This document shows positions 26,699 through 36,288 of a stretch of DNA of 64,000 nt, piece after piece. Each line of letters begins with the position of its first letter. The stretch's first letter is position 1. Under the pieces are notes generated by a model. The model saw nothing but the letters and a program-made list of their open reading frames with translations. It did no database searches and was not told where the DNA came from. This DNA comes from an uncultured Lachnospiraceae bacterium (GTDB lineage Bacteria > Bacillota > Clostridia > Lachnospirales > Lachnospiraceae): positions 143,733-207,732 of the forward strand of contig CANQCY010000001.1 of the NCBI GenBank assembly GCA_947591245.1, written 5' to 3'. Position numbers and translations under genes: made by a program.

Positions 26699-27412
26699 AT
26701 GAGCGATAAGGAATTTTCTGTTCCACAGCATGTGGCGATTATCCTTGACGGAAACGGCAGATGGGCGAAAAAGCGATTTTTGCCGCGGAAGGCAGGGCAT
26801 GCGGCGGGCAGCAAGGCTGTGGAGCAGATTTGCGAGGATGCGTGGGATTTGGGTATTCATTATTTGACTGTATACGCATTTTCAACAGAAAACTGGAAGC
26901 GTCCCAAGGATGAGGTGGATGCTCTGATGAAGCTTCTCAGGCAGTATTTGAAAGATTGTATTAAGAGAAGTACGAAAAACAATATGTGCGTGAAGGTTCT
27001 CGGGGATATTACGCCGTTAGACGGCGATTTAAAAGAAAGGATCCGGGAACTGGAGGAAGTTTCTAAGAATAATACAGGCCTGCATTTTCAGGTGGCGCTT
27101 AATTACGGCAGCCGTGATGAGATGATTCGCGCAATGAAATGCATGGCGGCTGATCTTGTATCAGGAAAAAAGACGCCGGATGATATTTCGGAACAAATGT
27201 TTCAGGGATACCTGGACACCCGCGGCATTCCTGACCCGGATCTTTTGATCCGCACGAGCGGGGAAGAGAGGCTGTCAAATTTTCTTTTGTGGCAGCTGGC
27301 ATATACCGAATTTTATTTTACGGATGTACTGTGGCCGGACTTCAATAAAAAGGAATTGCAGAAGGCGATTGCGTATTATAACAATCGCGACAGAAGATTC
27401 GGGGGGGTCTGA
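26699..27412 (+). CDS. uppS: Undecaprenyl diphosphate synthase
   Basis: UppS is a cis-prenyltransferase making the C55 lipid carrier for peptidoglycan and other envelope glycans. Motifs: VAIILDGNGRWAKKR (catalytic D17), YLTVYAFSTENWKR, and PDLLIRTSGEERLSNFLLWQLAYTEFYF. ATG 26699 is chosen; the in-frame ATG 26672 has no ribosome site. The ribosome site of 26699 is weak (AGAGAG). It heads the envelope-lipid group uppS-cdsA-dxr-rseP-ispG. Confidence 0.97.
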   Translation: MSDKEFSVPQHVAIILDGNGRWAKKRFLPRKAGHAAGSKAVEQICEDAWDLGIHYLTVYAFSTENWKRPKDEVDALMKLLRQYLKDCIKRSTKNNMCVKVLGDITPLDGDLKERIRELEEVSKNNTGLHFQVALNYGSRDEMIRAMKCMAADLVSGKKTPDDISEQMFQGYLDTRGIPDPDLLIRTSGEERLSNFLLWQLAYTEFYFTDVLWPDFNKKELQKAIAYYNNRDRRFGGV

Positions 27413-27424
27413 AAGGAGTCTTTT

Positions 27425-28231
27425 ATGTTTGTCAAACGCTTGATAAGTGCAGTGGTTTTGCTTGCTATTATGGGGATCGCTTTGATAACGGGCAAAACTT
27501 TTTTATTGCTGCTGGGTATGCTCGTTTCCCTTGTCGGGGTGTTCGAACTCTTGCGGGCGGGCCATATGCAAAAATGCGTGCCGGGATGTATTGGTTATAT
27601 CTCGGTTATTGGTTTTTATCTGATGCTGTATTTTCGGTGTGACAGCCTGTATGAGCTCTGGGCGGCGGCGACGCTTATAGTTATGCTGGTTGCATATGTG
27701 GCTGCGTATCCGAAATATCATGTGAAGGATATCGCGACCTGCTTTCTGTTCGTTTTTTATGTTGGGGTTTTGATTTCCTATGTATATCGGACGCGGTGCA
27801 TGGCGTATGGGCAATGGTTTGTATGGCTTATTATCATCAGCGCCTCCGGCTCGGATACATTTGCGTATCTGACAGGGCGGCTGATCGGAAAACATCATTT
27901 TTCTGAATTGAGTCCGAAAAAGACGATTGAGGGCTGTATCGGCGGCGTGGCAGGAGCGGCGCTTTTGGCGGGCGCCTATTCAATGTTTCTGCCGGAGGGC
28001 GCGGCCAGTCTGTTTGATATGAACGCATCGCTTATTTTTGTGGGAACCGCCGTAGTCGGTTCGGTCATTTCACAGTTTGGCGATCTGGCGGCGTCGGCGG
28101 TGAAGCGAAATCATGGTTTAAAAGATTTCGGCGACTTGATTCCGGGCCATGGCGGAGTTTTGGACCGGATTGACAGCATTCTATTTGCCGCGCCGTTAGT
28201 ATATTATATTTTATATGGGTTTATGCATTGA
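27425..28231 (+). CDS. cdsA: Phosphatidate cytidylyltransferase
   Basis: CdsA makes CDP-diacylglycerol, the precursor of bacterial phospholipids. It is a polytopic membrane protein of 268 residues with about seven hydrophobic segments. The family signature is in the last third (SPKKTIEGCIGGVAGA and KRNHGLKDFGDLIPGHGGVLDRIDS). The start follows AAAGGAG. The 3' end overlaps an in-frame upstream extension of dxr, but the favoured dxr start lies after the cdsA stop. Confidence 0.97.
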   Translation: MFVKRLISAVVLLAIMGIALITGKTFLLLLGMLVSLVGVFELLRAGHMQKCVPGCIGYISVIGFYLMLYFRCDSLYELWAAATLIVMLVAYVAAYPKYHVKDIATCFLFVFYVGVLISYVYRTRCMAYGQWFVWLIIISASGSDTFAYLTGRLIGKHHFSELSPKKTIEGCIGGVAGAALLAGAYSMFLPEGAASLFDMNASLIFVGTAVVGSVISQFGDLAASAVKRNHGLKDFGDLIPGHGGVLDRIDSILFAAPLVYYILYGFMH

Positions 28232-28250
28232 TAAAAACGCGGGAGGACAG

Positions 28251-29429
28251 ATGAGACGAAATTTATGCATACTGGGCTCGACTGGCTCCATTGGGACCCA
28301 GTCGCTTGAAGTGGTAGACAATAATGATAAGGATCTTTGCGTGCTGTCAATGACAGCGGGAGATAATGTTGAGCTTTTTTGCGGGCAGATCATGAAATAT
28401 GAGCCGCTAAAGGTCAGCGTAAGGAGCGAAGAGGGAGCGGAGAGGCTGCGGAAGCTGCTTCTGGAAAGGCAAAAGGACAGGGAATTTTCGATGCCTGAGA
28501 TTTGCTACGGCATGGATGGATTTATCGCCTGCGCCACGATGCCCGACGTACATATGACAGTGGCGGCGATGGTCGGGATGATCGGCCTTCGTCCCGTCAT
28601 CGAAGCGATTCGGAGCGGAAAGGATATTGCTCTGGCAAATAAGGAGACGCTTGTAACCGCCGGTCATATTATTATGCCTATGGCGGAGGAATACGGAGTG
28701 AAAATTCTTCCGGTGGACAGTGAACATTCTGCTATTTTTCAGGGGATGCAGAGCGGTTCTTCGGAAGAGATCGAGCGTATCTACCTTACGGCATCGGGCG
28801 GGCCGTTCCGGCATTTTACCGCGGAAGAGCTTGCGGCAGCGACGGTGGAGCAGGCGCTGGCCCACCCCAACTGGCGGATGGGAAAAAAGATTACGATTGA
28901 TTCAGCTACGCTGATCAATAAAGGGCTGGAGATGATTGAGGCATGCTGGCTGTTTCACGTAGGGATAGACAAAATCCATGTGCTGGTGCAGCCGGACAGC
29001 GTTATCCACTCTATGGTTGGATTTCAGGACGGTTCGGTAATGGCGCAGCTTGGAACGCCGGATATGAGGCTTCCGATCCAATATGCCCTTATGTATCCAA
29101 GACGCCCCAAGCTTTCCGGCGGCCGGCTGAATTTTGAAGAATTGGCGTCGATTTGTTTTGAACGTCCGAATACCGAGGCGCTGAAAGGCATCGATCTGGC
29201 AAAACGTTCCTTTGAGGCCGGAGGCAGCATGACGACGGTCATGAATGCAGCGAATGAATATGCCGTGGCAAAATTTTTAAATCGGGAAATCGGATTTTTG
29301 GATATTTATGCAATGATCGAATATGCGATGGATCACCATGCGTTCATAAAAAATCCATCTTTGGATGATATACTGGAAACGGAAAAAGAAACGTATGCCG
29401 TATTGGAAAGACAGAATGGAGGTAAGTAG
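28251..29429 (+). CDS. dxr: 1-deoxy-D-xylulose 5-phosphate reductoisomerase
   Basis: Dxr carries out the second step of the MEP isoprenoid pathway, converting DXP to MEP with NADPH. The N-terminal NADP site is LGSTGSIGTQSLEVV. Metal and substrate motifs are ALANKETLV, PVDSEHSAIFQ, LTASGGPF and WRMGKKITIDSATLINKGLEMIEA. Length of 392 residues is normal. ATG 28251 follows GGGAGG; the earlier ATG 28215 would overlap cdsA. Its product feeds UppS through IPP. Confidence 0.97.
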   Translation: MRRNLCILGSTGSIGTQSLEVVDNNDKDLCVLSMTAGDNVELFCGQIMKYEPLKVSVRSEEGAERLRKLLLERQKDREFSMPEICYGMDGFIACATMPDVHMTVAAMVGMIGLRPVIEAIRSGKDIALANKETLVTAGHIIMPMAEEYGVKILPVDSEHSAIFQGMQSGSSEEIERIYLTASGGPFRHFTAEELAAATVEQALAHPNWRMGKKITIDSATLINKGLEMIEACWLFHVGIDKIHVLVQPDSVIHSMVGFQDGSVMAQLGTPDMRLPIQYALMYPRRPKLSGGRLNFEELASICFERPNTEALKGIDLAKRSFEAGGSMTTVMNAANEYAVAKFLNREIGFLDIYAMIEYAMDHHAFIKNPSLDDILETEKETYAVLERQNGGK

Positions 29430-29434
29430 TAAGT

Positions 29435-30610
29435 ATGAAGGGATCATTTTTGGGCAGCTTTCTGCATGATAGCTCAAATATTTTAATTGCGCTGCTATTG
29501 TTTGGCGCCGTTATTTTATTTCATGAGCTTGGACATTTTCTGCTTGCTAAGGCAAATAAGGTTGCCGTACTTGAATTTTCTCTTGGCATGGGGCCGCGGA
29601 TTGTTTCGTTTGCCAGGACGGATCAGGGGTTCCGGATCAAGTTTTTTGGTTCAGGTAAATATTTTGAAGAACATGAAGAATACAAGGATCATACGATTTA
29701 TTCGTGGAAAATTCTGCCCATCGGCGGCTCGTGCATGATGCTGGGCGAGATGGAGGATATCGAGGATGACCGGGCGTTTGGCAAAAAGAGCGTGCTGGCG
29801 CGTATGTCCGTTATTTTTGCAGGACCGTTTTTTAACTTTATTCTCGCATTTGCTATGGCGCTGTGCATAATCGGCATGATCGGATACGACAAGGCGGAAA
29901 TCACACGGGTAGAGCAGGGAATGCCGATTGCGGAGAGCGGATTCAGGGATGGAGACGTTATAACGGGTATTAACAAAAAAAATATTGTGGTGAACAGAGA
30001 TCTTATCTATTATCTGCAGTTCCATCCTCTGACGGACGAATCGATCGAGCTTACGGCAGAGCGCGACGGCAAGGAAATAAAGGCGACGGTTACGCCGAAG
30101 CTTGCAAAAGATGAAAATGGCAAGGAGGTATACCGTCTCGGTTTTGCTTATGGGAACGGAAGGACGAAGACCGGGGTGGGGGGTACGATCAAGTATGCCG
30201 CGTACGAGGTGAAATTCTGGATCACTACAACAGTAGAAAGTTTGGGGATGCTGATTTCCGGACGCGTGAGCCCGCGCGAGCTGTCCGGTCCGGTCGGAAT
30301 CGTCCATGTGATCGGCGACGCCGTGGATCAGAGCCGGGAAAACGAGAGCCCTGAGGACGTTGTGAAGTATGTATTCCTGAATCTTCTCAGCCTCGGCATC
30401 ATGCTGACGGCAAACCTCGGCGTAGTGAATCTTCTTCCGATTCCGGTATTGGACGGCGGACGGCTTCTGTTTCTCTTCATTGAGGGGATTCGGAGGAAGC
30501 CGATTCCGGAGAAGGTTGAAAATGGCTTCAATATCGGCGGGATTGCCGTGCTTATGCTGCTTATGGTCTTTACGCTGGTGAATGATATTATGCAGTTGAT
30601 TCCGCATTAA
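29435..30610 (+). CDS. rseP: RseP/RasP-type intramembrane site-2 zinc protease
   Basis: Site-2 proteases cut transmembrane segments of anti-sigma factors and leftover signal peptides. The zinc motif is H30-E31-x-x-H34 in the first membrane helix, and the third metal ligand lies in VLDGGRLLF near the C-terminus. One PDZ domain is present (about 155-225). Length is 391 residues with four membrane segments. The place between dxr and ispG matches Bacillus order apart from the missing proS. Confidence 0.96.
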   Translation: MKGSFLGSFLHDSSNILIALLLFGAVILFHELGHFLLAKANKVAVLEFSLGMGPRIVSFARTDQGFRIKFFGSGKYFEEHEEYKDHTIYSWKILPIGGSCMMLGEMEDIEDDRAFGKKSVLARMSVIFAGPFFNFILAFAMALCIIGMIGYDKAEITRVEQGMPIAESGFRDGDVITGINKKNIVVNRDLIYYLQFHPLTDESIELTAERDGKEIKATVTPKLAKDENGKEVYRLGFAYGNGRTKTGVGGTIKYAAYEVKFWITTTVESLGMLISGRVSPRELSGPVGIVHVIGDAVDQSRENESPEDVVKYVFLNLLSLGIMLTANLGVVNLLPIPVLDGGRLLFLFIEGIRRKPIPEKVENGFNIGGIAVLMLLMVFTLVNDIMQLIPH

Positions 30611-30634
30611 ATTTTTGCCGGAAAGGAAAAGGGA

Positions 30635-31681
30635 ATGAAGACGAGGGAAATAGCGGTTGGAACCGTGAAAATCGGCGGAGGAAACCCAATTGCGGTTCAG
30701 TCCATGACAAATACAAAGACAGAGGATGTACGGGCGACGGTGGCGCAGATCGGCCGGCTCGCGCAGGCGGGGTGCGATATCGTCCGCGTGGCGGTTCCGA
30801 CAATGCAGGCGGCGGAGGCCATCGGGCAGATTAAGCGGCAGGTTGCGATTCCCGTTGTGGCAGACATCCATTTTGACTACAGGCTGGCGATTGCGGCAGC
30901 GGAGAACGGCGCGGATAAAATCCGCATCAATCCGGGAAATATCGGGAACAGGGAACGCATTCGGGCGGTTGTGGACGCATGCCGGCAGAGAAATATTCCG
31001 ATCCGCGTCGGCGTAAACAGCGGGTCGCTTGAGAAGCATCTTCTCGAAAAATACGGCGGCGTCACACCCGAGGCGCTTGTCGAGAGCGCATTGGATAAGG
31101 TTGCGGTTATCGAGGATATGGGGTATGGCAATCTTGTTATCAGCATAAAGACGACGGATGTGCCGAATTGCATCAAAGCACATGAGATCATAGCGGAGCG
31201 GACCGATTATCCGCTTCATGTGGGAATTACGGAATCCGGTACGGTACTGTCCGGCAGTATTAAGTCGGCAGTCGGCATCGGAGTCATTCTGCATCAGGGA
31301 ATCGGCGACACGATCCGCGTTTCCCTGACCGGGGATCCCGTGGAGGAAATACATGCGGCAAACCTGATTTTAAAATCGCTCGGCCTGAAAAAGAGCGGTA
31401 TCACGGTTGTGTCCTGTCCGACATGCGGGCGGACGCAGATCGATCTGATCGGGCTGGCGTCCCAAGTGGAGAAAATGGTTCAGGAGTTTGATCTGGATAT
31501 CAAGGTGGCCGTCATGGGCTGCGCGGTAAACGGCCCGGGCGAAGCGAAAGAGGCGGATATCGGAATTGCCGGCGGCGTCGGAGAGGGGCTTTTGATCAAA
31601 AAGGGCGAGATCGTGAAAAAAATGCCTGAAAATGAGCTGTTGGAGGCGCTCCGGCAGGAGCTGGCAAATTGGGGGCGGTAA
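30635..31681 (+). CDS. ispG: 4-hydroxy-3-methylbut-2-enyl diphosphate synthase
   Basis: IspG (GcpE) is an iron-sulfur enzyme in the second-last step of the MEP pathway. The N-terminal TIM barrel has MTNTKTEDVRATVAQI and ADIHFDYRLA. The C-terminal cluster ligands are CPTCGRTQ and MGCAVNGPGEAKEADIG. Length is 348 residues, the bacterial short form. It follows GAAAGGAAAAGG and ends directly against polC. Confidence 0.97.
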   Translation: MKTREIAVGTVKIGGGNPIAVQSMTNTKTEDVRATVAQIGRLAQAGCDIVRVAVPTMQAAEAIGQIKRQVAIPVVADIHFDYRLAIAAAENGADKIRINPGNIGNRERIRAVVDACRQRNIPIRVGVNSGSLEKHLLEKYGGVTPEALVESALDKVAVIEDMGYGNLVISIKTTDVPNCIKAHEIIAERTDYPLHVGITESGTVLSGSIKSAVGIGVILHQGIGDTIRVSLTGDPVEEIHAANLILKSLGLKKSGITVVSCPTCGRTQIDLIGLASQVEKMVQEFDLDIKVAVMGCAVNGPGEAKEADIGIAGGVGEGLLIKKGEIVKKMPENELLEALRQELANWGR

Positions 31682-31683
31682 GC

Positions 31684-34600
31684 GTGGAGAATTTTTTTAA
31701 CGCATTTTCCAAATTGAAATGCAGCGATGCGATAAAAAAACAATATGAGGACGTGATGGTGGAACGGATCAGCGCGTCTAATTCAAAAAAGCTGGTGTTT
31801 GTTTATTGTAAAAAACGCCAGTTCTTGCCGTATAAAAAAATTCGGGAAATGGAGGGGGAATTGTATAAGCAGGTGTTTAAACAGGCGGGATTCCGTCCGA
31901 TGTTGAAATTTTCTTTTCCCGGGTTCTGCGACATGCCCCTTTCGGAATTGCTCTCCAAAGTGGAGGAGGACTTAAAAGAGGAAATCCGGGAACAGGATTC
32001 GGTAAATGGACTGGAATTTTGTTCGCAGCCGTTTGAGGCGGAGGGGGAGTCGCTGTATATTACGTGCGGGGACTCTTTTTTGACGCGTAAACGGTGCGGC
32101 CTGGTCGGAGACTTTATCCGTTCCGTATTTTTGCAGCGGTTTCAGAGGGAAATTGCAGTAGAATTTATTTTTAAGGAAGCAGAACGCAAAAAGGATTGGG
32201 AGCAGGAGACATATTTCGTGAAAATGGGCGGTGGAGAAAAAAGAGGGCCGGCGCAGAAAACGGAAGGGGAAAACGGCAGGACGGACAAGCCCGCTTCTGC
32301 CGCCGCAGGAGGAAAGCAGTCCCGGGCGGCAAACAGAAGCGGCGCCGGGACGGATGGGCGGAAGGGCGCGCGTAAGAAGAGCGGTTTTCGACGTCCTGCT
32401 GCAGATCCCGGGGTGTTTTATGGGAGGAACTGCGACGGCGACGTCATACCGGTCAGGGAAATTCAGGATGAAATCGGCGAGGTGGTGATCGAGGGGCAGA
32501 TACGGAGCGTTGAGAGCCGGCCGATTTCCGGTGAGAAGCAGATTGTTACATTTGCAGTGACAGATTATACGGATACGATTTTGTGCAAGGTCTTTATCAA
32601 AAATGAACAGGTGATTGATACCGGCTTTTATCAATTCGTCAAAAAGGGAAATTTTGTAAGGGTGAAAGGATATGCGGCGTGGGATTCATATGATAAGCAA
32701 ATCCGTATAAGCAGTATCGCGGGAATGAAAGAAATAGAAGATTTCCGCATGGAACGGGTTGATCGCGCTCCCGTAAAGCGTGTGGAACTGCATGCCCATA
32801 CGCAGATGAGCGATATGGACGGCGTTACGCATGTCGAACAGCTTGTCAACCGCGCCCATGCATGGGGACACCGCGCGGTGGCGGTTACCGACCACGGCGT
32901 CGTGCAGGCGTTTCCGGATGCGAATCATGCCCTGGAAAAGTTGAAACTTTCGCCGGAGGATGATTTTAAGGTATTATATGGCTGTGAAGCATATCTGGTG
33001 GATGATTTGATCGACCCTGTTGTGGAAAATGAGAAAGGGCAGAAGCTGACGGATGATTTTGTCGTGTTTGATTTGGAGACAACGGGATTTTCAACGGCGA
33101 ACGACCGCATTATCGAGATTGGCGCCGTCCGGGTGAGCGAGGGAAGGATATCGGAACGGTACAGTTCCTTCGTCAATCCGGGCATGCATATTCCGGAGCG
33201 GATCACCGAGCTTACGACGATTACGGATGATATGGTGAAAGACGCGCCGCCGATTGAGGCGGTTCTGCCGGAATTTTTAAACTTTATCGGCGATAATGCG
33301 CTTGTAGCGCACAATGCCGGTTTCGATCATGGCTTTATCCGGGCAAAGGCGAAGGAGCAGGGGATGGACACGGATTTTACCGTGGTGGATACGGTCGGAA
33401 TGGCGCGCGTTCTTCTGCCGGATCTTGCTAAGTTTAAGCTGGATCATGTCGCAAAAAAATTGAAGATTTCTCTGGGAAACCATCATCGTGCAGTCGATGA
33501 CGCGGGCGCGACGGCGAAGATTTTTGAGAAATTTGTAAATATGCTGGCAGAACGGGATATATTTGATTTAAAGCAGTTGGAGGAGCTGACGGCCGGGGCG
33601 GCGGATATCGTGAAAAAGAAACCGTCTTATCATGCGATTATTTTTGCGGCGAATGAGACGGGAAGGGTCAATCTGTACCGCCTTGTCTCGATGGGGCACC
33701 TTGATTATTTTTATCGGCGTCCGCGTATTCCAAAAAGCATGTTTAAGAAGTATCGGGACGGCCTGATCATCGGTTCCGCCTGTGAGGCGGGAGAGCTCTA
33801 CCGCGCCCTTTTGGACGGCGCGCCGGATGAGAGGATTCGGGAAATCGTGGAGTTTTATGATTATCTGGAAATCCAGCCGATTGCAAACAATCATTTTATG
33901 ATCGAAAGCGAAAAGGTAGAAAAGATAACAAGCGAAGAGGATCTGCGCGAGATGAACCGCCGTATTGTCCGGCTTGGCGAAAGGTATGATAAACCGGTGG
34001 CGGCAACGTGCGATGTGCACTTTCTCGATCCGGAGGATGAAATTTACCGGAGAATCATACTTGCCGGAAAACAGATGAAGGATGCGGATGAGCAGCCCCC
34101 GCTGTTTTTGCGGACCACGGACGAGATGCTGGAAGAATTTTCCTATTTGGGAGAGGAAAAGGCATATGAGGTTGTTGTGGCGAATACGAATTTAATTGCG
34201 GACAGGATAGAGAAAATGTCGCCGGTCTATCCGGATAAATGCCCGCCGGTCATTCCCAACTCGGACGAGACGCTGCGGGAGATTTGTTATACAAAGGCAA
34301 TCAGCATGTACGGCGATCCGCTTCCGCCGCAGGTGAAGGGGCGGCTTGATCATGAGCTGGATTCGATTATCAAAAACGGGTTCGCCGTGATGTATATTAT
34401 CGCACAGAAGCTTGTGTGGAAATCAAATGAGGACGGCTATCTCGTGGGCTCGCGCGGTTCCGTCGGCTCCTCTTTTGTCGCTACGATGTCCGGCATCACG
34501 GAGGTCAATCCGCTCCCGGCGCATTATTATTGCGAAAACTGCCACTATGTCGATTTTGATTCGGATGAGGTGAAGAGGTATGCGGGGAGCTCGGGATGCG

Positions 34601-36147
34601 ACATGCCGCCCAAAAACTGCCCGAAGTGCGGGAAGCCTCTGCTTCAGGACGGACACGACATTCCGTTTGAGACATTTCTCGGATTTTACGGGGATAAAGA
34701 GCCCGATATCGATCTGAATTTTTCCGGTGAGTACCAGAGCAAGGCGCATGCCTACACGGAAGTTATTTTCGGTGCGGGCCAGACGTTTCGCGCTGGAACG
34801 ATCGCTACTCTTGCGGACAAGACGGCGTATGGGTATGTGAAAAATTATTTTGAGGAGCGGGGGGAACATAAGCGCCCGGAAGAGATCGACCGCATACTAG
34901 GCGGCTGCGTCGGCATCCGGCGTTCGACCGGACAGCACCCCGGAGGAATCATCGTACTTCCTCTCGGGCAGGAAATCTATACGTTTACGCCGGTGCAGCA
35001 TCCGGCAAATGACATGAATACGCCGATCATCACCACGCATTTCGACTACCACTCGATCGACCATAACCTGTTGAAACTCGACATACTCGGACACGATGAT
35101 CCCACGATGATCCGCATGCTCGAGGATCTGACCGGTCTGGATGCCAGAACGATCTCCCTCGACAATCCGGAGGTGCTTTCGCTGTTTGCGGATACCTCTG
35201 CACTGAACGTCACGCCGGACGAGCTTCAGGGCTGCGACCTCGGATGCCTTGGAGTGCCGGAATTCGGCACGGAATTTGTCATGCAGATGCTTCGCGATAC
35301 GAAACCGAAAAATTTCTCCGATCTTGTGCGGATTTCCGGGCTTTCGCACGGTACGGATGTATGGCTTAACAATGCGCAGTATTTCATTAAAGAGGGAAAG
35401 TGTACGCTTTCCACGGCGATCTGTACGCGTGACGACATTATGACCTATCTCATTCATACCGGCGTGGAAAATGGTCTCGCATTTAAGATCATGGAGAGCG
35501 TCAGAAAGGGAAAAGGGCTGACGCCGGATATGGAGCAGGCGATGATCGAAGCGGGCGTGGAGGACTGGTATATCGAGTCCTGCAAACGGATTAAGTACAT
35601 GTTTCCGAAAGCCCATGCGGTGGCGTATGTCATGATGGCATTCCGGATCGCTTATTTTAAGGTGTTCTATCCGCTTGCGTACTATGCGGCGTTTTTCAGC
35701 ATCCGTGCAAAGGCGTTTGACTATGAGCTTATGTGCCTGGGCAAGGAGAAACTGGAAACGGCGATGAGAGATTATAAGAGGCGGTACAATGAGTTGTCGA
35801 AAAAAGAACAGGACAGCTACAACGATATGAAGATCGTGCAGGAGATGTATGCGAGGGGCTTTACGTTTATGCCGATTGATATTTTCCGGGCAAAAGCAAA
35901 CCATTTTCAGATCATCGACGGAAAGCTGATGCCGGCTTTGAGCGCCATTGACGGAATGGGCGGAAAGGCGGCGGATGGCGTTGTGGAGGCCGCGAAGGAT
36001 GGCCCGTTTTCCTCAAGGCAGAATTTTAAGGAGCGCAGTAAGATATCGGGAACCGTAGTGGATAAAATGGCGGAACTCGGTATTCTCGGGGAGCTGCCGG
36101 AGACGGATCAGATGTCAATCTTGGATCTTTTCGAAATGGAAGCATAA
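31684..36147 (+). CDS. polC: DNA polymerase III PolC, Gram-positive type alpha subunit
   Basis: PolC is the replicative polymerase of low-GC Gram-positives. Domains in order: N-terminal region (1 to about 230), OB fold (about 255-350), PHP domain (VELHAHTQMSDMDG), inserted DnaQ-like 3'-5' exonuclease (FVVFDLETTGFSTANDRIIEIG ... HHRAVDDAGATAKIF), the rest of PHP, polymerase palm/fingers (YLVGSRGSVGSSFVA; EPDIDLNFSGEYQ), and a Cys zinc element (CENC ... CPKC). Start is taken at GTG 31684, just after the ispG stop, with GGGGGCGG upstream; TTG 31669 is an alternative. Length about 1487 residues. Confidence 0.97.
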   Translation: MENFFNAFSKLKCSDAIKKQYEDVMVERISASNSKKLVFVYCKKRQFLPYKKIREMEGELYKQVFKQAGFRPMLKFSFPGFCDMPLSELLSKVEEDLKEEIREQDSVNGLEFCSQPFEAEGESLYITCGDSFLTRKRCGLVGDFIRSVFLQRFQREIAVEFIFKEAERKKDWEQETYFVKMGGGEKRGPAQKTEGENGRTDKPASAAAGGKQSRAANRSGAGTDGRKGARKKSGFRRPAADPGVFYGRNCDGDVIPVREIQDEIGEVVIEGQIRSVESRPISGEKQIVTFAVTDYTDTILCKVFIKNEQVIDTGFYQFVKKGNFVRVKGYAAWDSYDKQIRISSIAGMKEIEDFRMERVDRAPVKRVELHAHTQMSDMDGVTHVEQLVNRAHAWGHRAVAVTDHGVVQAFPDANHALEKLKLSPEDDFKVLYGCEAYLVDDLIDPVVENEKGQKLTDDFVVFDLETTGFSTANDRIIEIGAVRVSEGRISERYSSFVNPGMHIPERITELTTITDDMVKDAPPIEAVLPEFLNFIGDNALVAHNAGFDHGFIRAKAKEQGMDTDFTVVDTVGMARVLLPDLAKFKLDHVAKKLKISLGNHHRAVDDAGATAKIFEKFVNMLAERDIFDLKQLEELTAGAADIVKKKPSYHAIIFAANETGRVNLYRLVSMGHLDYFYRRPRIPKSMFKKYRDGLIIGSACEAGELYRALLDGAPDERIREIVEFYDYLEIQPIANNHFMIESEKVEKITSEEDLREMNRRIVRLGERYDKPVAATCDVHFLDPEDEIYRRIILAGKQMKDADEQPPLFLRTTDEMLEEFSYLGEEKAYEVVVANTNLIADRIEKMSPVYPDKCPPVIPNSDETLREICYTKAISMYGDPLPPQVKGRLDHELDSIIKNGFAVMYIIAQKLVWKSNEDGYLVGSRGSVGSSFVATMSGITEVNPLPAHYYCENCHYVDFDSDEVKRYAGSSGCDMPPKNCPKCGKPLLQDGHDIPFETFLGFYGDKEPDIDLNFSGEYQSKAHAYTEVIFGAGQTFRAGTIATLADKTAYGYVKNYFEERGEHKRPEEIDRILGGCVGIRRSTGQHPGGIIVLPLGQEIYTFTPVQHPANDMNTPIITTHFDYHSIDHNLLKLDILGHDDPTMIRMLEDLTGLDARTISLDNPEVLSLFADTSALNVTPDELQGCDLGCLGVPEFGTEFVMQMLRDTKPKNFSDLVRISGLSHGTDVWLNNAQYFIKEGKCTLSTAICTRDDIMTYLIHTGVENGLAFKIMESVRKGKGLTPDMEQAMIEAGVEDWYIESCKRIKYMFPKAHAVAYVMMAFRIAYFKVFYPLAYYAAFFSIRAKAFDYELMCLGKEKLETAMRDYKRRYNELSKKEQDSYNDMKIVQEMYARGFTFMPIDIFRAKANHFQIIDGKLMPALSAIDGMGGKAADGVVEAAKDGPFSSRQNFKERSKISGTVVDKMAELGILGELPETDQMSILDLFEMEA

Positions 36148-36224
36148 AGAGGGGGGCTGTTTTTGAAGGCGGATCGCGCGGTTACGCTGCCAATCGGCGG
36201 GCGGCGCCGGGAGGTAAAAAAATA

Positions 36225-36253
36225 TTGCACTATTTTAGTAAATAATGTATAAT
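36225..36253 (+). promoter_or_regulatory. Sigma-A type promoter for the DHH phosphoesterase
   Basis: TTGCAC (36225-36230), 17-base spacer ending in TG, TATAAT (36248-36253). It lies about 35 bases before the ATG at 36289. The 141-base gap after polC otherwise holds a short TTG frame at 36163-36252 of doubtful value. Confidence 0.75.
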
Positions 36254-36288
36254 GGATTTTAAGATTATATGACGAGAGAGGTAGCAGA

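Noticed and set aside
29651..31354. 567-codon open frame on the minus strand across rseP and ispG
   Set aside because: It lies fully opposite two certain genes, its translation is rich in His, Arg and Cys with no family pattern, and it has no ribosome site. It is a shadow of codon bias.
36148..36224. Terminator after polC
   Set aside because: The GGCGGGCGGCGCC stretch gives only weak overlapping stems and no T-run in the plus direction.
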